From: Glycomyces tenuis DSM 44171
GTDB lineage: Bacteria > Actinomycetota > Actinomycetes > Mycobacteriales > Micromonosporaceae
Reading direction: 5' to 3'
NCBI RefSeq assembly: GCF_000427885.1
Contig: NZ_ATYW01000017.1
Location: forward strand, 62,001 to 126,000
Length of the DNA: 64,000 bases
The translations under genes and the position numbers were made by a program. Below are positions 7,131 through 15,415 of this stretch, in pieces (position 1 is the stretch's first letter; each line of letters opens with the position of its first letter). A model generated the notes under the pieces. The model was not told the origin of the DNA. It was given only the letters and a program-made list of their open reading frames with translations, and searched no databases.

Positions 7131-7157
7131 TTACGTCAGGTTGCGTCATGTTACGCA
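7131..7157 (-). promoter_or_regulatory. Three phased 10-bp repeats, likely RHH operator
   Basis: TTACGTCA (7131), TTGCGTCA (7141) and TTACGCA (7151) start exactly 10 bp apart, one helical turn, just upstream of the RHH gene. RHH dimers typically bind short sites spaced this way, cooperatively. Confidence 0.6.
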
Positions 7158-7475
7158 CACGAGGTATCGTGCGGGCTCGCTATCACCCTTCCGGGCGGCT
7201 TATGCACACCGGTCACATGGATACGCCTGGATATATGCGACCCCTAGAACCCCGTCGCCTGCGGGCGGCGGGTAGGCCCGGTCATGGCCTGCCGCCTGGC
7301 CGGGCCGCCCCCATGTTTACAGGCTGTTACACGCTCGGAGTCGCTCCCAGGTTGCAACGATGGCATACCAGATAATGAAATGTGTACACGGACCGTTACA
7401 GGGTCACCCGATCGACCGATACCACTTTCAGAGTCGGGTAGGAGACACTTGACGTTCTAAGGCGGCAGGCGTAGC

Positions 7476-7526
7476 CAGGGCCCCGACCGACAAGAGGTTT
7501 AGCAGCACCTGTCAGCCGGGGCCCTG
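7476..7526. other. Structured intergenic sequence near the element end
   Basis: CAGGGCCCCG (7476-7485) and CGGGGCCCTG (7517-7526) are perfect arms around a 31-nt interior that itself has GACA...TGTC pairing. It could be a terminator, a small structured RNA or a protein-binding site. The rest of 7160-7640 shows no gene I can support. Confidence 0.35.
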
Positions 7527-7647
7527 TCTTCATACCATCATGGACGGTCCCTGTACATCGATCGCGGGTACTGGTCTGCGTGACTGATCAGCCTGCTAGT
7601 AGCAGGGCCCGTAGCGGCCCGGTTCCGCGCCGATGGAGTGGACTGGA

Positions 7648-7699
7648 CCGATGAAAACGATGGGACCTATGGACCAGCAGGTCACAGCGTTTTCATCGG
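7648..7699. repeat. 12-bp inverted repeat beside the attachment core; possible integrase arm sites
   Basis: CCGATGAAAACG at 7648-7659 and CGTTTTCATCGG at 7688-7699 are perfect inverted copies 28 bp apart, with the nearer arm about 30 bp from the tRNA fragment. Tyrosine integrases bind arm-type repeats in this position. The lack of a gene between them supports a site function. Confidence 0.45.
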
Positions 7700-7730
7700 T
7701 GCTATCCGGGCCATCGGTTTACCAGAGCCA

Positions 7731-7776
7731 ACTCTTAATCAGCGGGTTCGGGGTTCGAGTCCCTGGCGGCGCACCA
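7731..7776 (+). other. attR: 3' half of tRNA-Lys(CTT) left by integration
   Basis: The sequence contains ACTCTTAATCAGC (anticodon loop with CTT) then GGTTCGAGTCCC (T arm) and the acceptor end GGCGGCGCACCA. No acceptor or D-arm sequence precedes it: bases 7700-7730 do not pair with the acceptor. It is therefore the displaced 3' end of a tRNA-Lys gene, with the att core starting near 7731. The intact gene should stand at the other end of the element, outside the window. Confidence 0.8.
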
Positions 7777-7785
7777 GACGAAAAG

Positions 7786-7811
7786 AAGGCCGGTCGTGGA
7801 CCGGCCTTTTT
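7786..7811 (+). terminator. Former tRNA-Lys terminator
   Basis: AAGGCCGGTC and GACCGGCCTT with a short loop, followed by TTTTT; an intrinsic terminator 10 bp after the tRNA CCA end, evidently the original terminator of the chromosomal tRNA gene. Confidence 0.8.
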
Positions 7812-7852
7812 GCTTGCCTGGATCGCTCCGTCATATGAGCGCGGGCCTCGTC

Positions 7853-7890
7853 GAATCGGGCGGCCGGGTCGGGACCCGGCCGCCCGATTC
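7853..7890 (-). terminator. Long hairpin directly after the 7892-8650 gene
   Basis: GAATCGGGCGGCCGGGTC pairs perfectly with its complement after a 2-nt loop: an 18-bp stem that ends next to the stop codon at 7892. Confidence 0.75.
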
Positions 7891-7891
7891 G

Positions 7892-8650
7892 CTATACGTA
7901 GTCGGCGAACATCTCGGCCGCCTGCTCGCCCAGGGACTGGAGGTACTCGTCGGCCACGGCCGGGTCCTGCTCGTCGGGGTAGATCCAGACTTCGGCATCG
8001 ATCTCCAGGCCGCCCACGACGACGTGGATGCTGCGTTTCTGGTAGGTGTCACCCTCACCGAAGACCATGTGGTAACCGGCGTCGCCGAAGGCGGTGTAGT
8101 CGGTGACCACGTAGTCGGAGTCCTCGGACCAGGTCTCCTTCTCGTCCTCCCACCAGTCCATCGCGGAATCGGAGTCGCCCCACGCGTAGACGTACACACC
8201 TGAGGAGTCGTAGTTGGTGGTGTAGTAGTTGCACGACAGCGAGCCGGTGTCGCCGCTGGAGGACGCCGAGGTGTAGGACTCGTCGGGGTCGGGGGCCTCG
8301 CCGTAGAGCTCTTCGAACTTCGACTGGTCGAAGGCCTCGCAGGTGGCCTCGGTGAAGCCGGCGGCGTCGCCTCCGCCGTCGTCGGTGGGCTCCTCCTCCG
8401 TGGGCTCCTCTTCGGTCGGTTCCTCTTCGGTCGGCTCCTCCTGCGTCGTGGGCTCCGCCGCGGAGGTGGACGGGTCGCCGCTGCCGCCCTCGGTGGAGTC
8501 GTTGCTGCGCTGAAGGATGACCAGGACCACGGTCATGATGACGATGAGCACGACGATGACGGCCGACCCCACGAGCCAGAGGTTGGTCTGGCGCGGTGCT
8601 GGAGGCTGTCCGTACGGCGGCGTGTAGGACGGCTGAGAGGGGTACGACAT
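7892..8650 (-). CDS. Membrane-anchored acidic extracellular protein (paralogue 1)
   Basis: 252 aa. A short Tyr/Pro/Gln-rich cytoplasmic tail (YPSQPSYTPPYGQPP) is followed by one membrane helix (about residues 25-47), then a low-complexity linker with repeated PTEEE units, then an extracellular domain of about 150 residues rich in Tyr, Asp, Ser and Trp, with two Cys that could form a disulfide. No enzyme motif is seen. A near copy lies directly upstream (8909-9658), and even the promoter regions match. ATG at 8650 has GGGAG 8 nt upstream. Function unknown; type II topology with the C-terminal domain outside is inferred. Confidence 0.8.
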   Translation of the reverse strand: MSYPSQPSYTPPYGQPPAPRQTNLWLVGSAVIVVLIVIMTVVLVILQRSNDSTEGGSGDPSTSAAEPTTQEEPTEEEPTEEEPTEEEPTDDGGGDAAGFTEATCEAFDQSKFEELYGEAPDPDESYTSASSSGDTGSLSCNYYTTNYDSSGVYVYAWGDSDSAMDWWEDEKETWSEDSDYVVTDYTAFGDAGYHMVFGEGDTYQKRSIHVVVGGLEIDAEVWIYPDEQDPAVADEYLQSLGEQAAEMFADYV

Positions 8651-8908
8651 TCGCTTACTCCCGGGAATCGATCATAGGTCCGGCCCTCACTGTAGCCTCG
8701 CACGTCCAGCCGCCGTCACCTGGAGACCTGTCTGCTCAGGGCTTCTACGGTCCGGGGTTCCCGGTCGGAGCCCACCCGAGTTCGGGCGGTTCGGGAGGGG
8801 GCCGCCGGAGCTGTGCGGGGGCGAGGTGGTGCGGCCGGTCCCGACCGGGCACGGAACCTCGTCGGGCCTGGAGGAACCCGTCCCCTGCCCGGTCAATGGC
8901 CGCCGGCG

Positions 8909-9658
8909 TCACATCTCATAGCCGGCGAACGACACGTAGAGCTCGCTGAGGAGGTCTTCGAGCATCGCGACGGCCGCATCCGCGTCGTGTACGGCGGGGT
9001 CGATGGAGGCTTCGGCCTCGAGCTCGATGTTGGCAACGGCGACGTTGATGAGAATCGTCTGATAGGAGGAGGTGTCCGTCGACTTGGCCATGTAGCCGGT
9101 GTCTCCGAGTGCGGTGTAGTCCGTGACCTCGTAGGTGCCGTCTTCGGCCTGGCTCACCTGCTCGTCCTCGACCCAGCCGATGTTGAACTCGGGGTCGTCG
9201 GTGACGTCGACGTAGAGCCGCAGGCTCCAATAGTCCTTGGTGTAGAAGTTGCAGCTCACACTGCCCGTCTCGCCGCTGGAGGAGGCCGAGGTGTACGTCT
9301 GGTCCGGATCGATCTCGTCGCCCAGGACCTCTTCGAAGGTGCTGAGGTCGTAGGTGGTGCAGATGTCCTCGCTGAAGCCTGTGGCGTCGCCGCCTCCGCC
9401 GTCGTCGGTGGGCTCCTCCTCAGTGGGCTCCTCTTCGGTCGGCTCCTCTTCGGTCGCGGACTCCTCGGCCGAAGTGCTCGGGCCGCCGCTGCCGCCCTCG
9501 GTGGAGTCGTCGCTGCGCTGAAGGATGACCAGGACCACGGTCATGATGACGATGAGCACGACGATGACGGCCGACCCCACGAGCCACAGATTGGTCTGAC
9601 GCGGCGGCGTCGGAGGCTGCCCGTACGGTGATGTGTACGGCTGAGAGGGGTACGACAT
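8909..9658 (-). CDS. Membrane-anchored acidic extracellular protein (paralogue 2)
   Basis: 249 aa. Same plan as its neighbour: Pro/Tyr-rich tail, membrane helix (LWLVGSAVIVVLIVIMTVVL, also present in the other copy), EEEPTEEEPT linker and an outer domain with CNFYTKDYWS matching CNYYTTNYDS of paralogue 1. The N-terminal 50 residues and the 60 bp before the start are almost identical to the other copy; the outer domains have diverged strongly. This indicates an old tandem duplication with conserved anchor and changing outer domain. A -10-like TATGAT occurs at the same place upstream of both. Confidence 0.8.
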   Translation of the reverse strand: MSYPSQPYTSPYGQPPTPPRQTNLWLVGSAVIVVLIVIMTVVLVILQRSDDSTEGGSGGPSTSAEESATEEEPTEEEPTEEEPTDDGGGGDATGFSEDICTTYDLSTFEEVLGDEIDPDQTYTSASSSGETGSVSCNFYTKDYWSLRLYVDVTDDPEFNIGWVEDEQVSQAEDGTYEVTDYTALGDTGYMAKSTDTSSYQTILINVAVANIELEAEASIDPAVHDADAAVAMLEDLLSELYVSFAGYEM

Positions 9659-9804
9659 TCGTTCACTCCCGGCGATCGATCATAGGTCCGGCCCTCACTG
9701 TAACCTCACGCGTCCACGTCTCATCACCTGTCGGTCCGGGGCCTTAGACTGTGCCTGCACCGGGCGGTGAACGCGCCCGGACTCCGACCCGCGATTGGGC
9801 CATC

Positions 9805-10452
9805 ATGGCGAACGTCTTCCATCGGCATCTCAACGACCTCAACGAACTCCTCGTCGACATGGCGCGCCGCGTGGGCGAGGCCATGGAGAAGGCGGGCGCG
9901 GCGCTGCTGGAGGGCGACACCGCGGCGGCCGAGGCGGTGGTGGCGGACGACCGGGAGGTCAACGCGCTCCAGTTCCAGGTCGACGACCGGATCGTGGAGT
10001 TGATGACCCAGTACGAGCCGGTGGCGTCCGATCTGCGGTTCATTCTCGGCGCCGTGCGGATCTCGGTGGACCTGGAGCGGATGGGCGACCTGGCCAAGCA
10101 CGTCGCGAAGACGGTGATCATGCGCTCGCCGGCCCCGGCGATCCCCGAGTCGCTGCACGGGGACTTCGCGGCGATGGGCCGGGCGGCGGTGCGGATCTCG
10201 GAGAAGCTGGTGCGCATCCTCGCCGAGCACGACCGGCTCCAGGCCGCGCAGATGGGTCTCGACGACGATGAGCTGGACGCGATCCAGCAGCGCATCCACG
10301 AACAACTGCCGAGCTTCGGCTACGGGCCGCAGGCGGCGGTCGACGCGGCGCTGCTGGCGCGGTTCTTCGAGCGGTTCGGCGACCACGCGGTGCGAGTGTC
10401 GCACCAGGTCGTGTATCTGGTGACCGGTGACATTCACCTCGACCGTTCATAA
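9805..10452 (+). CDS. phoU: Phosphate signalling protein PhoU
   Basis: 215 aa. Two copies of the three-helix PhoU domain: the first starts HRHLNDLNELLVDMARRVGEAM and has VVADDREVNALQFQVDDRIV; the second (about 115-210) ends ARFFERFGDHAVRVSHQVVYLVTG. The motifs DREVN and ERxGDHA are the metal-binding signatures. PhoU links the PstSCAB transporter to the PhoR/PhoP sensor and restrains phosphate uptake. ATG at 9805 is chosen to match the family N-terminus. It lies upstream of pstS in the same direction, with its own promoter region and a 211-bp gap. Confidence 0.92.
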   Translation: MANVFHRHLNDLNELLVDMARRVGEAMEKAGAALLEGDTAAAEAVVADDREVNALQFQVDDRIVELMTQYEPVASDLRFILGAVRISVDLERMGDLAKHVAKTVIMRSPAPAIPESLHGDFAAMGRAAVRISEKLVRILAEHDRLQAAQMGLDDDELDAIQQRIHEQLPSFGYGPQAAVDAALLARFFERFGDHAVRVSHQVVYLVTGDIHLDRS

Positions 10453-10549
10453 CGTTACGATCACGACACAGCAATCGTCTTATTAAAATCCCTGCTCACA
10501 GGCGTTCGAATCAGCGGCCGGGAGCCGTTGTTGCGAATCGCGCTCAGTC

Positions 10550-10582
10550 GTTCACCTCGAGTTCAACTCCAAGTCGCCAGGT
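10550..10582 (+). promoter_or_regulatory. PHO box upstream of pstS
   Basis: GTTCACCTCGA (10550) and GTTCAACTCCA (10561) are adjacent 11-bp direct repeats, followed by a degenerate third unit to 10582. This is the PhoP operator form known from Streptomyces (GTTCACC repeats every 11 bp). It lies about 80-115 bp before pstS. Confidence 0.8.
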
Positions 10583-10663
10583 GAACACCGGGTTTGGCTT
10601 TGATTGACCGCGAACAGTGAAGCAGTGACCCGGTGCGACCGGGAGACGGAGTAGAGACTAGCT

Positions 10664-11707
10664 GTGAATATGAAACTGAACCGCAGAGCCATCTTCGGCA
10701 CGGTCACCGCCGGCGCCCTCGCGCTGAGCCTCGCGGCCTGCGGCGGCGACGACGGCGAGTCGAGCTCGCCTGAGATCAACGGTACGGGCGCCAGCTTCCC
10801 GGACGCGTTCTACGCCGCTGCCATCGAAGGCTACGCCGACGTCAACGCCGACGCGGTCGTCACCTACGACGCGGTTGGCTCGGGCACCGGCAAGTCCGAC
10901 TTCGGCGAGGGCCTGAACGACTTCGCCGGCACCGACTCCCTGGTTGGCGAGGGCGACGGACCGGAGGAGGGCTCCTACCAGTACATCCCGACGGTGGCCG
11001 CCCCCATCACGGTGTCCTACAACCTGCCCGGCGTGGAGGCCCTCCAGTTGAGCCAGGAGACCCTGGCGCAGATCTTCCAGGGCGACGTCACCACCTGGGA
11101 CGACCCGCTCATCGCGGCGGACAACCCCGAGGCCGAGCTGCCCGCCACCGAGATCACCATCGCCCACCGCTCGGACGGCTCGGGCACCACCAGCAACTTC
11201 TCGATGTTCCTCGACGAGGCCACCGAGTCCTGGACCCTGGGCGCGGGCGACACCATCGAGTGGCCGTCCAACTCGGTCGGCGGCGACGGCAACACCGGCG
11301 TGGCCCAGACCATCCAGGACACCGAGGGCGCCATCGGCTACGTCGACCTGGCCGACGCCACCGAGTCCGGCCTGGTCTTCGCCTCGGTCGAGAACGCCGA
11401 CGGCAACTTCACCCAGCCGACCCTCGAGGGCACCACGGCGGGCCTGGAGGGCGCGGTCGTCAACGACGACCTGTCGTACAACCCGCTCAACGCCGCCGGT
11501 CCGGACGCCTACCCGATCACGGCTCCGACCTACATCCTGATTCGCACCGAGTACGAGGACGCGGAGGTCGGCCAGGCGGTCAAGGACTTCGTCGAGTACC
11601 TGCTCACCGACGGCCAGGAGCTGGCCGCCGAGGCTCACTTCGCCGCGCTTCCCGAGAGCCTGCAGCAGCAGGCCCTCGACGCGCTGAACGAGACGATTGC
11701 CGACTAG
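10664..11707 (+). CDS. pstS: Phosphate ABC transporter substrate-binding lipoprotein PstS
   Basis: 347 aa (GTG at 10664; ATG two codons on is equally possible). Lipoprotein signal: basic LNRRAIFG, hydrophobic stretch and lipobox LAAC with Cys26. The mature part shows INGTGASFPD, YDAVGSGTGKSDF, DFAGTDS and HRSDGSGTTSNF, the phosphate-binding loops of the PstS family. It captures phosphate outside the membrane for PstC/PstA. A PHO box stands upstream, so induction under phosphate limitation is expected. Confidence 0.95.
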   Translation: MNMKLNRRAIFGTVTAGALALSLAACGGDDGESSSPEINGTGASFPDAFYAAAIEGYADVNADAVVTYDAVGSGTGKSDFGEGLNDFAGTDSLVGEGDGPEEGSYQYIPTVAAPITVSYNLPGVEALQLSQETLAQIFQGDVTTWDDPLIAADNPEAELPATEITIAHRSDGSGTTSNFSMFLDEATESWTLGAGDTIEWPSNSVGGDGNTGVAQTIQDTEGAIGYVDLADATESGLVFASVENADGNFTQPTLEGTTAGLEGAVVNDDLSYNPLNAAGPDAYPITAPTYILIRTEYEDAEVGQAVKDFVEYLLTDGQELAAEAHFAALPESLQQQALDALNETIAD

Positions 11708-11713
11708 GAATCC

Positions 11714-12778
11714 GTGCCCGACGGCCCCAGCGGCGCCCCCGGCGCCGGTGGGGTCTTCGGCCGTTCCGCGAACGAAACCGGAGTTTCCATCTTGACCGCT
11801 ACGGCACCACCCGAGACCTCCGAGGACCTCGACCTCGGCGGCGACTCCCGCGCCCGAGGAGCCGACCGGAGCTTCAGGGGCCTGGTCACTCTGGCCGGCC
11901 TCATGGTCCTGGTCATCCTGGCCCTGATCCTGGTCACCACCACGCTCCGCGCCATGCCCGCCCTCCGCGATGAGGGCCTGTGGGGCTTCATCACCGGCAC
12001 GCGCTGGGCGCCGAACGAGGACATCTTCGGCACCTTCCCGATGCTCTACGGGACCCTGGTCACCTCGCTGATCGGCATGATCGTCGCGGTGCCGGTCTCG
12101 ATCGGCATCGCGCTGTTCATCACCGAGATCGCCCACCGGCGAGTGCGCAAGTACATCGTCACCGTCGTCGACCTGCTGGCCACCATTCCCTCGGTGGTCT
12201 TCGGCCTGGTCGGCGTGCTGGTGGTGGTCCCGTTCATCACCGACTGGTACCAGGGCTTCGCCAGACTGGTCGACCCGATTCCGGTCCTTTCGTCGATCTT
12301 CGACGAGTCCAACACCGGTCGCAACTACTTCACGGCCGGCCTGGTGCTGGCGATCATGACGATCCCGATCATCACCTCGATCGCCCGCGAGGTCTTCGAC
12401 ACGGTCCCCGAGACCGACAAGCAGGCCGCCTACGCGCTGGGCGCGACCCGCTGGGAGATGATCAGGGGAGCCGTGCTCCCCCACTCCTTCGGCGGCCTGG
12501 TGGGGGCCTCGATGCTCGGCCTGGGCCGGGCCATGGGCGAGACGATCGCGGTGGCGCTGGTCATCGGCGGCTCGTTCCACATCTCGGCGAACATGTTCGA
12601 CACCGGCAACACCATGGCCGCGGTGATCGCCCAGCAGTGGGGCGAGTCGACCGGGCTGCACACCGACGCGCTCGTCGGCATCGGCGTGGTGCTGTTCGCC
12701 ATCACCATCATCATCAACTTCGTCGCCCGCTGGGTCGTCCGCCGGGCCGAGACCAAGATGCGAGGAGCCCACTCATGA
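11714..12778 (+). CDS. pstC: Phosphate ABC transporter permease PstC
   Basis: 354 aa from GTG 11714 (AGGA 5 nt upstream); a TTG at 11795 is an alternative. The first 60 residues are a hydrophilic extension, then six membrane helices. The EAA loop reads TDKQAAYALGATRWEMI...VLPHSFGGLVGASMLGLGRAMGET, as in PstC. It forms half of the membrane channel with PstA. Six base pairs follow pstS and the stop overlaps the pstA start (ATGA). Confidence 0.93.
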   Translation: MPDGPSGAPGAGGVFGRSANETGVSILTATAPPETSEDLDLGGDSRARGADRSFRGLVTLAGLMVLVILALILVTTTLRAMPALRDEGLWGFITGTRWAPNEDIFGTFPMLYGTLVTSLIGMIVAVPVSIGIALFITEIAHRRVRKYIVTVVDLLATIPSVVFGLVGVLVVVPFITDWYQGFARLVDPIPVLSSIFDESNTGRNYFTAGLVLAIMTIPIITSIAREVFDTVPETDKQAAYALGATRWEMIRGAVLPHSFGGLVGASMLGLGRAMGETIAVALVIGGSFHISANMFDTGNTMAAVIAQQWGESTGLHTDALVGIGVVLFAITIIINFVARWVVRRAETKMRGAHS

Positions 12779-13671
12779 CCACTGTGACCCAGGGCGGCCC
12801 GCCGGACCTGTCGGGGAAGAACCTCTCGCTGCGCCGCGCCGCGGCGAACCGCGCCGCCACCATCGGCATCGGCCTGTGCGTGCTCATCGCCGCCTTCCCG
12901 CTGATCCTGGTCGCCTACCAGGTGGTGGTGCGCGGCGGCTCCGCGATCGGCCTGGATTTCCTGACCGAGGAGATCGCGCGCAACTACCGCACCGCGGGCG
13001 GAGGCATGGGGCCGGCCATCGTCGGCACCCTGCTGATCACCGGGATGGCCGCGCTCATCGCGATCCCGATCGGCGTGCTCGGGGCGGTCTATCTCAACGA
13101 GTACGGCAAGGACCGGCCGCTGGCGAAGTTCATCAGGACGATGGCCGACGTCATGACCGGTGTCCCGTCGATCGTGATGGGCCTCTTCATCTACGTCGCC
13201 TACGTCCTGGTCATCGGGGAGCGGACCGGTTTCGGCGGGGCGCTGGCGCTCGCGTGCCTGATGCTGCCGATCGTGATCCGCTCGACCGAGGAGATGCTGC
13301 GGCTCGTCCCCGACGAGCTGCGCCAGGCCTCGGCGGCCCTGGGGGCGCGCAAATGGCGCACCACGCTGTCGGTGGTGCTGCCGACGGCCTCTTCGGGGAT
13401 CACCTCCGGTTCGCTGCTGGCGGTGGCGCGCGCGGCCGGTGAGACCGCGCCGATCATCGTCACCGTCGGCCTGACCTACCTGTACAGGCCGGACCTGTTC
13501 GCCGGTCAGAACACGACGCTGGCCGCGCAGATCTACCGCAACGCGACGCAGCCGTTCGAGGCCTCGCAGGAGCGGGCCTGGGGCGCGGCCCTGGTCCTGA
13601 TCGCCATCGTCTTCCTGTTCACGATCCTGTCGAGGATCATCTCGGCGCGATTCGCCATCGACAGGCGCTGA
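12775..13671 (+). CDS. pstA: Phosphate ABC transporter permease PstA
   Basis: 298 aa, coupled to pstC by an ATGA overlap. Six predicted membrane helices; the EAA-type loop DELRQASAALGARKWRTT...LPTASSGITSGSLLAVARAAGET is diagnostic of PstA. Partner of PstC in the phosphate channel. In most actinobacteria pstB follows directly; here two hairpins follow instead and pstB lies beyond them on the other strand. Confidence 0.93.
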   Translation: MTTVTQGGPPDLSGKNLSLRRAAANRAATIGIGLCVLIAAFPLILVAYQVVVRGGSAIGLDFLTEEIARNYRTAGGGMGPAIVGTLLITGMAALIAIPIGVLGAVYLNEYGKDRPLAKFIRTMADVMTGVPSIVMGLFIYVAYVLVIGERTGFGGALALACLMLPIVIRSTEEMLRLVPDELRQASAALGARKWRTTLSVVLPTASSGITSGSLLAVARAAGETAPIIVTVGLTYLYRPDLFAGQNTTLAAQIYRNATQPFEASQERAWGAALVLIAIVFLFTILSRIISARFAIDRR

Positions 13672-13696
13672 GCGGGCTCCGGCCGGTCACTGTTCG

Positions 13697-13785
13697 CACG
13701 CCCCCGCGCCGTCGGCGCGGGGGCGTGCCGCCGTCCGGGGGCGGCACGGAGACGACGAGGGCCCCGCCGCGCGGCGGGGCCCTCG
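13697..13785. terminator. Two consecutive hairpins between convergent pstA and pstB
   Basis: Stem 1: 13697-13727, 14-bp arms starting CACGCCCCCGCGCC. Stem 2: 13756-13785, perfect arms starting CGAGGGCCCCGC. They separate the converging transcription units; the pair may serve one direction each. Confidence 0.65.
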
Positions 13786-13801
13786 TGTGTGCGCCGGTGC
13801 T

Positions 13802-14686
13802 CTAGCCGAAGCGGCCGGTGACGTAGTTCTCGGTGCGCTGGTCGGCGGGGGTGGTGAAGATCCGCTGCGTGTCGTCGAATTCGACGAGGACGCCGGTGCG
13901 GGTGTCGCTGCGCTCGTTGACCTCGGTGGAGAAGAACGCAGTCTTGTCGGAGACGCGGGCGGCCTGCTGCATGTTGTGGGTGACGATGACGATCGTGAAC
14001 TGCTTGGCCAGGTCGACCATGAGCTCTTCGATGCGGGCCGTCGCGATCGGGTCGAGCGCCGAGCACGGCTCGTCCATGAGGACGACGTCGGGCTGGAGCG
14101 CGATGGTGCGGGCGATGCACAGGCGCTGCTGCTGGCCGCCCGAGAGCGCCAGGGCGCTCTTCTTGAGGTTGTCCTTGACCTCGTCCCACAGGGCGGCCTT
14201 CTTGAGCGAGTCCTCGACGATGCCGTCGCGCTCCGTCCGGGAGGCACCGTGGATCTTGGGGCCGTAGGCGACGTTGTCGTAGATCGACTTGGGGAAGGGG
14301 TTGGCCTTCTGGAAGACCATGCCGATGCGGCGGCGCACCTCGACGGGGTCGACGCCGGGGTCGTAGATGTTCTTGCCGTGGTAGGAGACGGTGCCCTCGA
14401 CGCGGGCGCCGGGGATGAGGTCGTTCATCCGGTTGAGCGAGCGCAGCAGGGTGGACTTGCCGCAGCCCGAGGGGCCGATGAGCGCGGTGATCTCGTTCTT
14501 GACGACGGTGAAGTTCACGCCTTTGACGGCGTGGAAGGCGCCGTAGAAGACGTTGGCGTCCTTGATGTCGAAGACGGTGGGGCCGTCGATTCCGGCGGGG
14601 CCGCGCTGGGGCGCGGTCTGAGGAGCCGCTCCGATGCGGCGGGGGCTCACGGTGGGGCCGGCGCCGGACATGGTCGGGTCGCTCAT
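13802..14686 (-). CDS. pstB: Phosphate ABC transporter ATPase PstB, convergent to pstSCA
   Basis: 294 aa; PstB is usually about 258, and the surplus is a Pro/Ala-rich N-terminal extension of some 35 residues. Walker [10 protein letters not shown], signature LSGGQQQRL, Walker [13 protein letters not shown] and H-loop VTHN are intact; AYGPKIHG and [16 protein letters not shown] are PstB-typical. It powers phosphate import by PstCA. Placement on the opposite strand, ending head-on with pstA, is unusual. A separate PHO box (14772-14793) keeps it in the Pho regulon. ATG at 14686 has AGGAG 9 nt upstream. Confidence 0.93.
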   Translation of the reverse strand: MSDPTMSGAGPTVSPRRIGAAPQTAPQRGPAGIDGPTVFDIKDANVFYGAFHAVKGVNFTVVKNEITALIGPSGCGKSTLLRSLNRMNDLIPGARVEGTVSYHGKNIYDPGVDPVEVRRRIGMVFQKANPFPKSIYDNVAYGPKIHGASRTERDGIVEDSLKKAALWDEVKDNLKKSALALSGGQQQRLCIARTIALQPDVVLMDEPCSALDPIATARIEELMVDLAKQFTIVIVTHNMQQAARVSDKTAFFSTEVNERSDTRTGVLVEFDDTQRIFTTPADQRTENYVTGRFG

Positions 14687-14771
14687 TGGTGGTTCTCCTC
14701 TGCGGCGAGCTGGCCGAAAGCGTTCGGGGGCTGTGGCGACGATAGACGCCGCGGGTAGCGACAGCTTCGCC

Positions 14772-14793
14772 CTTCGGTGAACGGGGGGTGAAT
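14772..14793 (-). promoter_or_regulatory. PHO box upstream of pstB
   Basis: On the minus strand ATTCACCCCCC and GTTCACCGAAG are adjacent 11-bp direct repeats about 85-107 bp before pstB, the same form as the box before pstS. Confidence 0.72.
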
Positions 14794-14877
14794 GCGAGGG
14801 CGCGGGACCGTCTCGCGCCTCGTGCCAGTTGCCCGAGTTGCTGGACGGATGGGCGTTTGCGCGGTGATACTGACGCT

Positions 14878-15264
14878 ATGAGTTTTGTGATACGTCTGCT
14901 GCTGACCGCGCTGGCCTTGTGGCTGGCCTCGGCGTTGATCCCGGGCATCTCGCTGTTCGGCGACTCGACGGGGGGCAAGGTCTTGTCGCTCCTGGTGGCC
15001 GCGGTGGTGTTCACGGTGGTGAACACCTTCGTCAAGCCGATCGTGATGGCGGTCGGCTGCGCGCTGTACGTGCTGACGCTGGGTCTGTTCGGTCTGGTGG
15101 TGAACGCGCTCATGTTCTGGCTGACCGGGTGGGTCTCGGAGCAGTTCGATCTGGGTCTGGCCGTGGACGGGTTCTGGGCGGCGTTCTGGGGCGCGATCAT
15201 CGTCTGGCTGGCGATGTGGGTGATGGACCTGCTCATGCCCGGCAAGCAGGAGTCGCGGCAGTAG
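14878..15264 (+). CDS. Phage-holin-like four-helix membrane protein (PF04020 type)
   Basis: 128 aa with four hydrophobic helices and little else. The FVKPIVMAVGCALYVLTLGLFGLVVNALM region has the pattern of the mycobacterial/actinobacterial 4TM phage-holin family, whose cellular role is unknown. ATG at 14878 is probably leaderless: a TGATACT -10-like box ends about 6 nt before it, and the same arrangement precedes the kinase gene at 52303. Divergent from pstB with a 190-bp intergenic region holding the pstB PHO box. Confidence 0.75.
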   Translation: MSFVIRLLLTALALWLASALIPGISLFGDSTGGKVLSLLVAAVVFTVVNTFVKPIVMAVGCALYVLTLGLFGLVVNALMFWLTGWVSEQFDLGLAVDGFWAAFWGAIIVWLAMWVMDLLMPGKQESRQ

Positions 15265-15415
15265 GGCCGGGGCGAGGCGGCGGGCCGCTCGCGGTGCCGC
15301 TTCGCGCTTCGGCGGGATTGGCGGCGCGCGTCGACGCCGTGGAGCGCGGCGGGCCCCCGGCACCTTGCGGTGTCCGGGAGCCCGGTGGTGCGGGGCGGGC
15401 CTGGCCGCCCCGTGG

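Larger units (their letters stand above)
1..7776. mobile_element. Right-hand end of an integrated mobile element (ICE or prophage-like)
   Basis: The stretch ends at a 46-bp tRNA-Lys 3' fragment whose 5' half is absent, the mark left when an integrase recombines into the 3' end of a tRNA gene. Its genes are short, mostly leftward, tightly packed and largely without recognisable function: HTH regulators, a deaminase-type toxin, a SLOG protein and an RHH protein. Normal chromosomal genes start immediately to the right. The left end, integrase, excisionase and replication or transfer genes are not in the window, so conjugative element and phage cannot be told apart. Confidence 0.75.

Noticed and set aside
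7378-7400. TGTGTACAC palindrome as origin or operator
   Set aside because: Too short and isolated; no gene start follows.
10658-12772. 704-codon open frame antisense to pstS and pstC
   Set aside because: It is the GC3-driven shadow of two clear transporter genes; low-complexity Gly/Asp/Val/His product and no ribosome site.
15265-15415. Small gene in the gap after the holin-like protein
   Set aside because: Only GC-rich hairpins (for example around 15355-15385) and no start with a ribosome site.
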